From contig WPIO01000346.1 in the NCBI GenBank assembly GCA_009760855.2, positions 1 to 64,000 on the forward strand: a stretch of 64,000 bases of DNA, given 5' to 3'. The position numbers were made by a program, and so were the translations under genes. Below, piece by piece: positions 34,501 through 43,313 of this stretch. The notes under the pieces are model-generated. The model searched no databases. It was not told the DNA's origin and saw only the letters and a program-made list of their open reading frames with translations. Origin of the DNA: Cristatella mucedo (Eukaryota > Bryozoa > Phylactolaemata > Cristatellidae). Within the stretch, counting starts at the first letter, position 1. The number at the start of each line of letters is the position of its first letter.

Positions 34501-37500
34501 ATTCAACTTGGATGGCAGCAAGCTTGAATGACAAAACACAACTAATTTTGGGAAAACCAAGTGCTACAGAGAAACTGGGAGGCATAAATTCACGAAATTG
34601 GCTCTGCCAGCATGTCTCGTGTAACTCTTCAAGGAATCTAGGTATCCGAAACCATGACTTGCAACCACTTGAGTCCACATCACGTCCACAATCAAGCGTG
34701 CATACTTTCATCTATGTTGTATTACCAAAAGTTGGGCTCGCTTGGATAACGATACCACGGCCAAGCTTGTCAATGCATTCGTGGAAACCGGACTAGGCTT
34801 CTGCTACTAACTAGTTTTAAGTAGTCAGGCCGTGCAATAACATTTTAACATTCGGTGTAAAACTCAGCAGTTAGTTTGTAGTTAGCGTCGCAACTGCTAC
34901 ATTATAGCACTGGTCACTAATCTTGATAAGAGAACTTAAGCAACTACCGCCCAGTTTCCCTTCTACCATTCCTATCAAAGACACTCGAACGGGTCGTGGC
35001 AGACCAGTTGAACTCATATATCGAAACCTCACACCTTGCTAGTAAGTTCCAGTCTGGCTTTAGAGCTAATCACTCCACAGAGTCAGCATTGCTTAGGGTA
35101 TACAACGACCTACTTAGGAATGCAGACATGGGTAGAGTGTCTCTGCTTGTTTTGCTTGATCTTTCGGCAGCTTTTGATACCATCGATCACAAAGTTCTTC
35201 TAGAGCGCCTCTCATCTCGCCTGGGCATCACTGGCACTGCTCTGCAGTGGTTCAGGTCCTATCTCAGTGGGAGACTGCAGAGTATTGACGTGAATGGACA
35301 AAGATCATCTGAAGTACCTCTGAAATATGGAGTACCTCAGGGCTTCGTGCTAGGTCCGGTTCTTTTCACGGTTTATACTCTGCCTCTTGCTGATGTGATT
35401 GCCAAGCACAATCTAGGCTTTCACTTCTATGCGGATGACACTCAGTTGTACTTTTGCTTTGATCGCTCCCAGCCTTCGAGCACCTCGAATTCTCTCAACT
35501 CACTTGCTGCATGCATTGATGACATCCGCACATGGATGGCAGCAAATTTTCTAAAACTAAACGATGATAAAACTAACTTACTAGTTATGGGCAAAGCCAG
35601 TCTGATTCAGAGATGGGAAAGGCTGACTCTCAAAATTGGCTCTGCAAGCATTTCTCCAGTTGAATCAGCTGGAAATCTAGGTGTCATATTCCAAAGCGAC
35701 CTCTCGTTAGACGACCATATCAGCTCAACGGGCAAATCTGCCTATTTTCAGCTTCATAACATTGCTAAAATTCGGGCTTGTTTAGGTAAGGATACCACGT
35801 CCAAGTTGGTCCATGCATTCGTGACATCTCGTCTCGACTTCTGCAACTCACTGCTTACTGGCCTACCAGCATGTGCAATCAGGCAATTGCAGCTGGTGCA
35901 AAACTCGGCAGCTAGGCTTGTCTGTCGTGAGTGTTGCAGTTGCCACATTACTCCACTTCTCGGCGACCTGCACTGGCTACCAGTCAAGCAACGGATTGAC
36001 TTCGAGGTTTTTTCACTCACTTTTAGGTCCCTTCATTCTATGGCTCCAGCCTATCTCTGCGACATACTCCCCCATCAGGCCAAGCATCGTACCACCCACT
36101 TTTCGGAATCCAACAGTCGACAAATACCTCGTACAAACCTTAAATCCTTTGGAGACCGTGCATTTAGTTCGTTTGCTCCCAAAGCCTGGAACTCCCTCCC
36201 GACCTGCGTCAGAACATCCCCTGAGCTGACCACATTTAAAAGGAACTTAAAAGCACGCCTATTTAGGACAGCATTTAGTGGGTCCCTGTGAGTCGTCCTT
36301 GATGTGCTTATGCGTGCTGAAACTGTGCATGCTGCCACTGACCACATTTACATGCTGACCCTGTGCATGTCACCCCTAACCATGTTATTCATTTTGCTTG
36401 TTTTTCAAGCATGATTTTTACTTACCATTCAATTGCATTTCCCTTTGCAGCAAATGTAAAGCGCCTAGAAAGAGATTAAGTTCTCTGAGGGCGCTTTATC
36501 AAGTGCATTATTATTATTATTATTATTATTATTATCATCATTGATAGGCTGCCTATTAAGTAGCATGCAGGCTTTGAGATTCTGTCACTCTGCTTCAAGT
36601 TCCTTCATTCTGTTGCTCGGGCCTACCTACCTGAATCAGTTGTGCATCAAGCCTCCCACCCTACAGAGATGCCTACTCTTCTGACACTTCGATGACTGAC
36701 GCACGTAACTAGCTTGAAATCCCTCGGAGACCGTGCTGTCGATGCTCCCAAAGCTTGGAACTCACTACTGACATCTAGTCATCTACTGATTTGGCGATAT
36801 TAAAAAAAAAGCCGAAACCCTGTCTGCTCAAACACAGCCTTTCCTCTAAGTAAATTACCTCTCAGTATGGTTGTGCACTATGAAGCAGGGGCACGTCAGG
36901 ACTAAGGGAAACAGCAACATGCTTTCGCATGGCGCCCCAGTAGATGTGTCTCTTTCTGTGTGCTTTGCTTACCCGTGTGTGATTGACTGAGCATCCCTAA
37001 CTCTCTGGGTTTTATTCACCGGCGGCCACGAGTCTCTTTTGCATGCTTTTCTTAACATGATAATTGCCTGCTCGTGCTAATTGCATGAGTTGTTGCCATC
37101 ACCAACAAAGCTTTTCACGGGAGCCAAGCAGAGACGGTTCCTGCGGATGTGGCTACTTTCGGATGTGGCTACTTGCCTTTTCCATCCTTTGTTTGTGTGC
37201 CAGGAAGCAGCTTCCTGTCTTACACAAAGGCATCAGGACACAGAGGTAGCAGGACGCTGGCAGCATCTCCCCCGACAGGGATTTAAGGCCACCCTTTGCA
37301 GGAAGAACGCAGACATCAGCAGAGCAGGAGCTTAATAAATGTACTAAGCTCAACATTTTAACAGAATAACTAGCTTTTCATAAACTATTGGTTATCACAT
37401 GGCTTTCCGCAAGTTGTGAAAGTACGTAAACAGAGATTAAGTCCTCTTTCGGCTATGTAAAAAATGCAAGTGCTCACTGTCTGTGAACTCCTTCGCCGAG

Positions 37501-40500
37501 TCATAGTAGAAGTAGTCATATCATGGTCACTGTGCCATCTTGCCGAATGACAGACGGACTTTCTAGCTTTAATTAGTAGAGATTAATATTATTGATAATG
37601 CAGCCACTGAAAGACTTCTTGGTGGTTTGGTAAAAATTCATTCTTAACTGAAAGCAGGTCAGCTAAGAAGAGTGGATACATCACAAGCTATCCCAGAAGG
37701 CTGAGCTGCCAGTTCCACGTTCCTCAACTGTTTTGCGACCGATGGATTTCGAGGCGGTCGAGTCAACAGAAAAGCACCGAGAGGTTGCAGTGAATAGTAG
37801 CTCGATCGATCCGTGAGCAGATCCAAGCACGACTGCTGCTGCCGACTTTTTTTTAAGACCGGCCAGGCGCAAGAAAAGCGTGAGCACAGACAGAGGTGAG
37901 GCCACTCGCCGGTCATGAAGCGCGCCAAGAACAGTGAACTAGACGTTCTCTGTGGAAAGAAGGGGCTGCTCTGACAGCGACAATACTGGACCGCATCCAA
38001 TGAGCTGCCATCCAGCCAGGGGCAAGCATAGAGCAAGCCTTCAGGCACTGACTCAAGTCGCAAACGCTTAGTAAGGATGTTCACGTGCGATTTCACAGAA
38101 TGAAAACACAAATTGGTCTGACTGCTCGTTGAGCCGCCGTGTTGCGCAAGGAACAAAGGGCAGCTACGGCCAATTATGCTGTAAGAAACTTTCAGCCGAT
38201 TGCATCCTGAGCCATTTGTTGACCTCCCTAACTATACGCCAGCTTTAACTAATTGGAGAGCCCAGCATATATTTACAGACACGAGAGCAGCTGTCAATGC
38301 TTAACTTTCGGCCGACTACAAGTCTCTGCCGATGAAGCACGGGCCTGGCCACGTCGATCGGGCCAATTTAGCCACGTGTTCAGGTGCCTAAGTCTAGGGG
38401 CGGTTACGAAAACTTTTCTCCACAGACTCCAAGCTTGACACTCTCAGCGACCTTAAACATCCAAGCATCCATGCTGCAGTCAAAGTGGCAGATTCATGTT
38501 TGGTCCCAAGTTTGGTTGAATACAGCATATGAGCATAATGCTGTGCCACTCCCTTCGATAAATGCAATTGTTAATACAGCACAGGCAGACTCGATGAACG
38601 TTTTAAATTCAAATGAAAACTTGCGTTTCAAAGACCACGAACAGCTTTCGTTAAATGCACACTTGATCTTAAGGGTATTTATATTATAAGAGTATTGCAC
38701 AACGTTCAAACGCAAGAGGCACACCGTGTCGTCAGTTGTTTCACATTAGCTCTAATGGGCGATTTTTGTTTACAGCTGCAAGCTTTTTGTTTTTTATAGA
38801 GCACTACGAGGGAACTCGTGCACTCACTGAGCACTTGTAAATATGCTGGAAAGAAAGCACGCCTATTGGTTAGCGATAACGTGCACAATTTCAGCACATG
38901 CACAAATCGATTCACACGGACCGAGCAGCAAAGGCTGTGAGGAACCAATATAGTGTAGCCTCATTTTTGCTCGTAACAGCTGAAAACAAATTCTAAAGCT
39001 AAAAACCGAGTGAAGAGCCAGTGTGTGACCTCTATCCAAGAAAAACCTGAAAATGTGTCCGGTTTTCACTAAAATATGACGAGGTTCAGGTTCAGACACC
39101 ATCAAGTCATTGAACAAGTAGGTGATATTCTAGATTAGCGATTGCCTTGTGAGAGCACACCATAGACGAAAACCAAAAAAAACTCAATCCTCAATCGCTG
39201 GCTGAGTTTACAGGATGTCGTAATCTAACTAGCAGAAGCAGTACTCTTTGTTTCCCTTTTCCGGCTGCACAGACGAGACTATAAAGTTAGCTTAGAAGCT
39301 TCAAGTATTCATAATTCACTAGCAAGCAAGCTTAACCCCATTCTCACCAGTCTTAGTGTTTTGTCCTTTTGATATACTTGAGATAAGTAATGAGAACTAT
39401 TACTAGAAATATTTCTCCATGCCCAGCTTCGCTTGTCACAAGAGTGCTCAACTTCTAACCAAGCTCGCTGAAGAAGTTGATGTTTGGAGGCTTCCAAAAT
39501 AAGCTATGCGCAACAGCATGTGACTTTTCTTACTTCGGCCATTTCTAACTAAGACAGCTCATCCCCTTGCTATGCATGATGAAAATTGTTGCTGCATTCC
39601 GGGCGGAGCTGTCCCAAAAATTCTACAGCTCACACCCGAGAGGTCAAGTATCCAAACAATTCAAGCAGAAAATGAGAAGCTCTGCATTCTTGTATATGTC
39701 AATTCTATAAAATTAACTTTTCAAGTTAATATTGTAAACTGAACAGCATTCGGAACACTATCATATCTAGGAAAATGCGTACCAGTAGTGAAGTATGTTG
39801 AGTACTGCTTGCAGTAGCCGGGTCAGCCACGTCAGCCTCGAAACTAAGACCGCGTATCTAGGACTATACTATTCTTGTTTCTCACACCACTGTGCACCAT
39901 CATATGGCAATCTCATTCTGAATATCGTCTGCTGCTGCTGCTGCAATACTACTAGAACCGAGATTTGTGCCATTTTTGGGGTGAAAGTAGACACATTTTT
40001 CCTTGGATGGAGGTCATCCATTGCCTGTTCACTTTGGTTTAAGTTTGAGATGTAGTAGTTTGGTCTTAGCTGAAGGGCATATTTACTTGCGACCGAAACT
40101 CGAGATTAGCTCGACGGTCAATTGGCCCAAGCAGGAGCCTGCGTTTGATTGGCTGAAAAAATCTGAGACCCTGCTTTAAAGGCTAAAGTCCAAAGCTCAA
40201 TGCAACTAGTCCCTTATCGCACATTAATTGCTCTGGCTTAAGATGTCGGCTGGCCAGCTCGAGCTGGCCAGCTTGAATGATCGCCAAACAGTGGCAGCAC
40301 GGTAAGCTGTAGCCCGTGCAGTTAGCTTCTCAGTAGAAAGCCCTTGGTGACTTCATTCGTCGGAGCTGCTGCCATGCTTAATCCTCCAGACAGTAAATGG
40401 AGCAACAGGTGAGAATCCGAGTTCAGCTGGACAAAACTGCACGATCAGAAGACACAAAGCCTTTCTACACGGCTACAAAGGGCAGTTATATCGTCAAAGG

Positions 40501-43313
40501 GAGGGGAAGACCCAGAAAACGCCTTGGCAAGCACTGACTGCCTTGGACTGCCTCGGGCCGGCCGAGAGTTGTCTTTTGCCGAGCCTCCCTCCCCAAACGA
40601 GAGAGCTGGGGGGGTGTGGAGTTGATCAGGACATCAAAATGGCCGATGCATAGAAGGGTCTCAAGGGTCAGTTTTAATTAAGGTGGTCGCCCTTCACGAC
40701 CTAGGGCTGAGCTTCGTCGAGTCCAACTGCTGGCAATTCATTAGAACCCACAGCAAGCAGGAGAAGGAAGTGACCACCACTACTACAGCTCTATTGCTAG
40801 TAGGCTTCCTCTAAATGAGGCCACTGAATCAGCAGATCTTTACTGCTCCATCTATGCTAGGCTAGCAAGTCTAGTGGAACCCTCAGCCTTATGAACTTGC
40901 TCTGGGCATCTATCCTATCCAGAGTGTCTAGAGTGTCTCTGAGTATCCAGAGTGTCTCTGCCGGAAGTAGTTGTATTTTGGTGGCAAGGTAACACGGTCG
41001 AGATGCAAACACAGCAATCGTCTGCTTCCACAAGATCATCAAGATATTTGAGCGGAACCACTATCACAAAACCGAATGGCCAAAACACTAGACAACCATA
41101 GCAGTCACCTGCATACTTACACATCTGACGCTAGTGCAAGGGCAAGGCTTAAATAAGCCAGTTTGAACTGGTTTAAGTAGACAAAAGAGAGCAGATAGCA
41201 TACTACATGTGCGTAAAAGTCTTATTTTACTTCGAGGTGCACCGAATGCTTCCGCAACCCAGATGCGGTGCATTCAACCTAGAGCAGTCGGCAAAAAAAC
41301 ACCATTTTGGGTCATGCTATCAGCAGAAGACTTCCGGCATCCAATAATCGCTCACAGCACTCTCAAGGAGCCATACAGATTCTTTGCAGGGTGGTGAAAT
41401 GCTGCCTGCCCGTATTGAGGTAAAAAAAAACGGTCCACATAGAGGGCATTTCGGGGCTGACAGAGGCAAAGTGTGCACTGCGGTTGGACGGCCAAGTGGC
41501 ATTGCAGCAGTGTTGCGGTGGCACTGCACCATGTCGGCGAGGCACTGCCGCCACCGCGCCTCTGCATACAATCGGCACACTGCCATTGCAGTACCGCCGA
41601 GCGCTGTATGCGCCTCGGCCAGGGGCGAGAGGAGCGGCAGCAGTCGGCAGGACGGCGGCGGAGTCAAGCGATTTCGCTGCTTCGAGCAGCAGAGCTCTGC
41701 TCTGCTGCTCGAAGCAGCGACACGCAAGCAGACAACGAGTCAAAAATGGCGGAGCAATGCTGCTTACCCGCAGCCATGTATCCGATAACTGTGGCCAGCG
41801 TGAACACGGCCACGCTGCTGCCGGACCTAGAAAGAGAGCAGCCAGCCAGCAGCTGCTGAAAGCACAAATCAGCAAACCGGCAGTCAGTGGAAAAATCGGG
41901 CAGCGGCGCTACATCGAGCCAACTCACCACACGGGCTCATCTCTGAGTTGGGTATCCATAACCAGCGCATAAGTCGCCAAAGCAAACACCAGGACGGCGT
42001 GCACGGTAGACATGAGCCTGCGAGAATCGTTTGGACCAGAGGTTTTGCTGCACACGTTGGCTAGCAGACGAATCAATGCCAGCGATTTGCATTTCATTGA
42101 AAGCATGGTAGCTGAGAATGAAGTGGTGGATATATACGACTAGCATACACGGAGAGGAGAAGCACACCACAGCGGAAGCAGAGCACGCATGCGTTTGAAG
42201 AAGAGTCTACGAATCCAATAATCTTTAAGTGGGCACGCACATTCAGAGCAATGCATGCTTGTTGACAATGAGCATGGTACCACTAGTCATTTGATCACGC
42301 TTCCTTTACAGCATACGTAAAGTGCCTACGAAGAGATTAAGTTCTCAGAGATGTTTTACAAATGTATTACTATTATTATTATTATTATGCTAGAAATGAT
42401 AGATGGGTCACAGTTGGATAGGACCAGTGACTAATCGGAGTGTAACTCGAGGCTTCAGAAACTGGGAGAAAAAGGCAAACCAAAATGGCTAGCAACGATT
42501 TACAACTCTTTCGCATTATTATTACTATTCTATTGTTTACAATTTATTATTGTATGCACATTATTACTATTATTCTCGTATTACATTCTTGCATTACTGC
42601 CAGCACGATCCAATCCAGAACGGCAGGTGTTCTTCAAGCTGACTTGGCAATTGCATTATATCAATCTCATTACCCGAGGCGTGTCTTCGTACGGTGCCAT
42701 GGGCAGGGTCAGCTATTTTGTGTGTGAGAGCAGTGACATGGAAAGCTAAGCATGCCTTAGTCGCAGAGTTAATGGCAGGTAGTTGATTGCCTCGGGTGGA
42801 CACTCTTTATTAGCTCCCGTGTACATCTCACACTCGGTGCCTCTAGACCATCAAACGAGTGACGCTTGAGCCCTGCACTTGCTGCTCACACATACTGCAT
42901 GCTTTGGGTACTTCAACAGCAGGTAAGCAGTGAATAGGATTGTCGCTTGCATGCCTCGAGGATCTCGTGCACAAGCATTCCCTTTTTCAACCAGGCCCAA
43001 GCAGTAAGTGAGAGGGTTTCGAAAATCAACAAGGGATATCAAACAATGCGTTATCACTTTTTAGGAGGAAAAGACGACTATTTGGCTAACACGGATGTCC
43101 TGCTCTTTATTATCAGCACCACACACACACACCTTAGTAACAAGTTCTCTCAACTTACCTCTCCATCCAATCGAGGCGCTTCTTTTTACTCAGTCCACTG
43201 TACATAGTACCAGCATATGTACGGAGGAAGCTATCCGAGGCACAAAAAATAAACAGGAACACAACTGCCGAGGCAGACACGATCAGCAGCACCTCCTCAT
43301 CAACGATGCCCAT
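20352..43313 (-). CDS. TLCD4: TLCD4-like gene 2 (complete exon set, frame broken in exon 5)
   Basis: Six coding exons on the minus strand: 43313-43159, 42017-41928, 41826-41768, 30620-30526, 27832-27758 and 20703-20352. All introns are GT-AG with phases 2, 2, 1, 0, 2. The predicted product is about 274 residues if the extra base in exon 5 is ignored; vertebrate TLCD4 is about 263. It is a multi-pass TLC-domain protein expected in intracellular membranes: segment 1 in exon 1, VHAVLVFALATYAL in exon 2, paired histidines YHHLLSASS in exon 4, and two or three hydrophobic segments with AMDAVNMMWARKVVRGFL in exon 6. Exon 5 has GGG where gene 3 has GG, shifting the frame and ending in a stop at about 20422. 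Exon 6 is nevertheless stop-free in the ancestral frame, so the change is recent or an assembly error. Intron 3 (11.1 kb) is swollen by LINE insertions. Confidence 0.85.
20704..21639. other. Intron 5 of gene 2; (CA)n
   Basis: (CA)n at 21100-21143. No other feature recognised; ORFs on both strands here are not conserved. Confidence 0.5.
21100..21143 (+). repeat. (CA)n microsatellite
   Basis: 22 CA/AC units. Confidence 0.97.
21640..22735 (+). mobile_element. LINE-A, 5'-truncated, open C-terminal frame
   Basis: Begins just after the YADD motif (TTTGCTTTGATCCCTCCTAG) and continues to the 3' tail and (ATT)n. A 251-residue open frame at 21730-22485 encodes the end of the reverse transcriptase and the C-terminal domain (LHWLPVKQRIDFEVF, AWNSLPTCVRTSP). 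The open frame shows a young insertion, but it lacks the endonuclease and the catalytic core. Confidence 0.92.
22736..23324. other. Intron 5 of gene 2, unassigned
   Basis: No repeat or gene recognised. The minus-strand frame at 23060-23383 has no recognisable domain. Confidence 0.35.
23325..23975 (+). mobile_element. LINE-A fragment, interrupted by LINE-B
   Basis: LINE-A sequence around the YADD motif at 23325-23490 (TCGATACTATTCCTCTTGCC, ...), resumes at 23676-23880 (GGATGGCAACAAACTTTATC, GTTATTCAGGAATTGGAAA) and ends in a tail remnant to 23975. The gap is filled by LINE-B 3' sequence. Confidence 0.8.
23491..23675 (-). mobile_element. LINE-B 3' end nested in LINE-A
   Basis: Minus-strand LINE-B tail end (ATCTGTAACTCCACAAAGTC, GGAGAGTTTTGCATAGC, CGGTAGCCAACAGACTTCG) inserted between two parts of one LINE-A copy, so LINE-B jumped after LINE-A here. 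Confidence 0.85.
23985..24060 (-). mobile_element. LINE-A/SINE-2 tail remnant
   Basis: AATAATAATGCATTTGTATA then GTGCCCACAGAGAACCTAAT: complement of the shared tail. Confidence 0.65.
24061..25639. other. Intron 5 of gene 2; block shared with gene 3 intron 5
   Basis: 24061-25070 AT-rich, nothing recognised apart from 10 G at 24901-24910. At about 25080-25430 (for example GGCTCGGATGAGGGGGCACA) it resembles 53250-53460 in intron 5 of gene 3 (TTCGGATGAGGAGGGCACAA), fitting an ancestral intron copied with the gene. Confidence 0.5.
25640..25692 (-). mobile_element. LINE-A/SINE-2 tail remnant
   Basis: TACATTTGTATAGCGCCCTC then AGAGACCCGAATCTCTTTCT. Confidence 0.65.
25805..26415 (+). mobile_element. 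LINE-B 3' fragment
   Basis: Plus-strand LINE-B: codes for the C-terminal region with LGWLPVEHRIQS-, FHATHYLNCSPDSAI- and MKSVGYRMRI-type residues, then the tail TTGTAGAGTTACAGACGGAG. Truncated at 5', broken frame. Confidence 0.85.
26416..27757. other. Intron 5 of gene 2, unassigned
   Basis: No repeat family or conserved frame recognised between the LINE-B copy and exon 5. Confidence 0.35.
27758..27832 (-). CDS. TLCD4: Gene 2 coding exon 5 (+1 frameshift)
   Basis: Acceptor CCTTTTGCAG/TCGTAC and donor CTACG/GTTTGT, both as in gene 3. It reads SYRAFEYFALW, then the frame shifts at GGG (27799-27801) and the ancestral reading RILTELSTPFLNLR continues in the next frame. 75 bases versus 74 in gene 3. 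Without correction exon 6 would be read out of frame. Confidence 0.9.
27955..28112 (-). mobile_element. SINE-1, degenerate
   Basis: Minus strand: B-box-like GTGGGTTCGAGTCCTGC, then TGATAGCCGTTAAGG-type tail and GCTATATAAATGAGG. Lies in intron 4 of gene 2. Confidence 0.7.
28113..28494. other. Intron 4 of gene 2, unassigned
   Basis: Nothing recognised. Confidence 0.4.
28495..28593 (+). repeat. (GA)n microsatellite
   Basis: GA dinucleotides with a few GGGAGA interruptions. Confidence 0.95.
28675..28760 (-). mobile_element. LINE-A/SINE-2 tail remnant
   Basis: ATAATAGGCCAATTCTATCA and CCCTGTGAGAACCAAATCTC: divergent complement of the tail. Confidence 0.6.
28770..28895 (-). mobile_element. LINE-B tail remnant
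   Basis: GTAATGTAATATAATCGAATG tail repeats shortened to GTAATGTAATATAATCG, then ATCTGTAACACCACAAAGTC and GTTTTCTATAGCACA. Confidence 0.7.
28900..30060 (-). mobile_element. LINE-A, long divergent copy
   Basis: Segments in LINE-A order on the minus strand: CGACAGACCAAACGAGCTGC and GAGTTTTGCAACGGTTGCAG at 29330-29370 (C-terminal domain), AAGTCACTTTGGAATAGCG near 29680, and ATAGCATCAAATGCTGCTGA near 30015, the complement of the AFDTIDH-type region. Strongly decayed. Confidence 0.65.
30061..30525. other. Intron 4 of gene 2, unassigned
   Basis: Probably more decayed LINE sequence; nothing firm. Confidence 0.3.
30526..30620 (-). CDS. TLCD4: Gene 2 coding exon 4
   Basis: 95 bases, acceptor CCTTCTTGCAG/ATATGC and donor CCTG/GTAAGT. 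Translation (D)MLIVAWNYSYIGQIDFV then YHHLLSASSCYFVL; the D codon is split with exon 3. Carries the paired histidines of the family. A LINE-A 3' end lies about 30 bases upstream of the acceptor. Confidence 0.92.
30653..30735 (-). mobile_element. LINE-A 3' tail next to exon 4 of gene 2
   Basis: AATAATAATACATTTGATAT, GCGCCCTCGGAGAACTCAAT and TTTCTAGGCTCTTTACATTT: complement of the tail, on the same strand as the gene. Confidence 0.8.
30736..31279. other. Intron 3 of gene 2, unassigned
   Basis: No repeat family or conserved frame recognised. Confidence 0.35.
31280..31465 (+). mobile_element. SINE-1
   Basis: GTGATGGCACACTACGTAAGG (A-box region, here shortened to GATGGCACACTACGTAAGG), GCGTGGGTTCGATTTCTGCGG (B box, GGTTCGATTTC), then the family tail CAAGCTGTAGCGATAAGCC, GGCTCTTCTGTC and TTAATCAGCTAGGATTT. 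Confidence 0.85.
31490..31625 (-). mobile_element. Degenerate tRNA-derived SINE
   Basis: Minus strand contains GTGGGTTCGAGGCTAGC (B-box-like) and a TGATTTG-type end; looks like an old SINE-1 relative. Confidence 0.5.
31767..31995 (-). mobile_element. LINE-A 3' end plus flank, duplicate of 33283-33515
   Basis: Begins with CCTTCCAGCATCTCAGA, (ATA)n, then the LINE-A tail and 3' untranslated region on the minus strand up to the GTCAGCATGCACGTG segment. The same sequence, including the non-tail flank, recurs at 33283-33515 with few differences. Confidence 0.85.
32028..32140 (-). mobile_element. SINE-1, partial
   Basis: Minus strand: CAGGTCGTGGGTTCGAGTCG (B box), then the tail ending in GGCTGTTAAATCAG. 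The middle is shortened. Confidence 0.7.
32141..32536. other. Intron 3 of gene 2, unassigned
   Basis: Nothing recognised. Confidence 0.4.
32537..32815 (-). mobile_element. LINE-B 3' fragment
   Basis: Nearly identical to 16030-16300: CAATGTAATGTATCTCCGTC, TAACTCCACAAAGTCATAAA, then the C-terminal coding part to GTGCCATAGTCGGCAGT. Confidence 0.9.
32816..33164. other. Intron 3 of gene 2, unassigned
   Basis: Nothing recognised. Confidence 0.35.
33165..33304 (+). mobile_element. LINE-A internal fragment, cut by an inverted LINE-A
   Basis: Plus-strand GGCTATACACTCCCTCTCGC through the SYSDDTTMCL region (YADD motif, degenerate) to CAGCCTTCCAGCATCTCAGA, then interrupted by the minus-strand copy that follows. 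Confidence 0.8.
33305..34112 (-). mobile_element. LINE-A, 3' half
   Basis: (ATA)n and tail at 33305-33390, then 3' untranslated region and the C-terminal coding region (34059-33685: FATSRLNFCNSLL, LHWLPVKQRIDFEVLSL). Small frameshifts only, so fairly young. Confidence 0.9.
34113..34484 (-). mobile_element. LINE-A, second piece of the same region
   Basis: Repeats the C-terminal coding region already present at 33725-34085 (CTGTTGGATTCCGAAAAGCA, ...) in the same orientation, with different substitutions, so it is a separate copy or an old internal duplication. Confidence 0.85.
34485..34916 (+). mobile_element. LINE-A fragment, degenerate
   Basis: Plus strand: GCATGCATTACTGATATTCA, GGGAAAACCAAGTGCTACAG and on to GTCGCAACTGCTACATTATAG (shortened: CGCAACTGCTACATT). 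Lacks the 3' tail. Confidence 0.8.
34917..36536 (+). mobile_element. LINE-A, 5'-truncated with open reverse transcriptase frame
   Basis: 431-residue open frame at 34996-36291 covering the reverse transcriptase domain: [45 protein letters not shown] and the catalytic [11 protein letters not shown], then the C-terminal domain (LHWLPVKQRIDF, AWNSLPTCVRTSP). The 3' untranslated region, foldback tail and (ATT)n end at 36536. The endonuclease is missing, so the copy cannot be autonomous. Motifs fit the L2 clade of the CR1 group. Confidence 0.93.
36560..36860 (+). mobile_element. LINE-A fragment, C-terminal region
   Basis: TCAAGTTCCTTCATTCTGTT, TTGAAATCCCTCGGAGACCG and CCAAAGCTTGGAACTCACTA match the end of the LINE-A frame; decayed. 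Confidence 0.75.
36861..37599. other. Intron 3 of gene 2, unassigned
   Basis: CGGATGTGGCTACTTTCGGATGTGG (a short duplication near 37143) resembles the TACTTTCGGATGTTTAC motif at 59110-59165 in gene 3 intron 3. Otherwise nothing recognised. Confidence 0.35.
40249..40272. repeat. 24-base perfect palindrome
   Basis: GCTGGCCAGCTC and its exact complement, no spacer; absent from the paralogous position near 60895. Confidence 0.9.
41674..41720. repeat. Hairpin with 22-base perfect arms
   Basis: TCGCTGCTTCGAGCAGCAG... with its exact complement after a 3-base spacer. Starts 48 bases into intron 3 of gene 2 from the exon 3 donor. Confidence 0.95.
41768..41826 (-). CDS. TLCD4: Gene 2 coding exon 3
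   Basis: 59 bases, acceptor CTTTCTAG/GTCCGG and donor GCGG/GTAAGC. Translation SGSSVAVFTLATVIGYMAA; enters phase 2, leaves phase 1. Separated from exon 2 by only 101 bases. Confidence 0.92.
41928..42017 (-). CDS. TLCD4: Gene 2 coding exon 2
   Basis: 90 bases, acceptor TTCTCGCAG/GCTCATG and donor GTGTG/GTGAGT. Translation LMSTVHAVLVFALATYALVM then DTQLRDEPVW, matching gene 3 closely. Confidence 0.93.
42018..43158. other. Intron 1 of gene 2; LINE-A tail
   Basis: A LINE-A 3' tail with (ATT)n is at 42305-42390 on the plus strand (TACGTAAAGTGCCTACGAAG). The rest is unassigned. Confidence 0.6.
43159..43313 (-). CDS. TLCD4: Gene 2 coding exon 1
   Basis: ATG at 43313 with GCAATGG context. Translation MGIVDEEVLLIVSASAVVFL then FIFCASDSFLRTYAG and SGLSKKKRLDWME, with R split across the GAGAG/GTAAGT donor. 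One transmembrane segment. An in-frame ATG also exists at 43376, but a good 3' splice site (TTTCTTTTTGTAG/AACTTGC, exon from 43321) lies between, so the nearer ATG is preferred. Confidence 0.88.

Larger units (their letters stand above)
37600..41767. other. Intron 3 of gene 2, collinear with intron 3 of gene 3
   Basis: Unique-looking sequence that matches intron 3 of gene 3 in order: 37630-37760 with 57025-57150, 39040-39200 with 59490-59650, 40080-40330 with 60745-60970, and 40810-41050 with 61495-61720. No exon is conserved in it; the 165-residue frame at 38156-37659 is not open in the gene 3 copy. Confidence 0.7.

Noticed and set aside
37659-38156. 165-residue minus-strand frame in intron 3 of gene 2
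   Set aside because: The paralogous intron of gene 3 (about 57025-57480) aligns at the DNA level but shows no corresponding open frame, and no domain is recognisable.
40249-40272. 24-base palindrome as a functional site
   Set aside because: Absent from the aligned intron of gene 3 and built from a simple GCTGGCCAGC duplication; kept only as a repeat feature.
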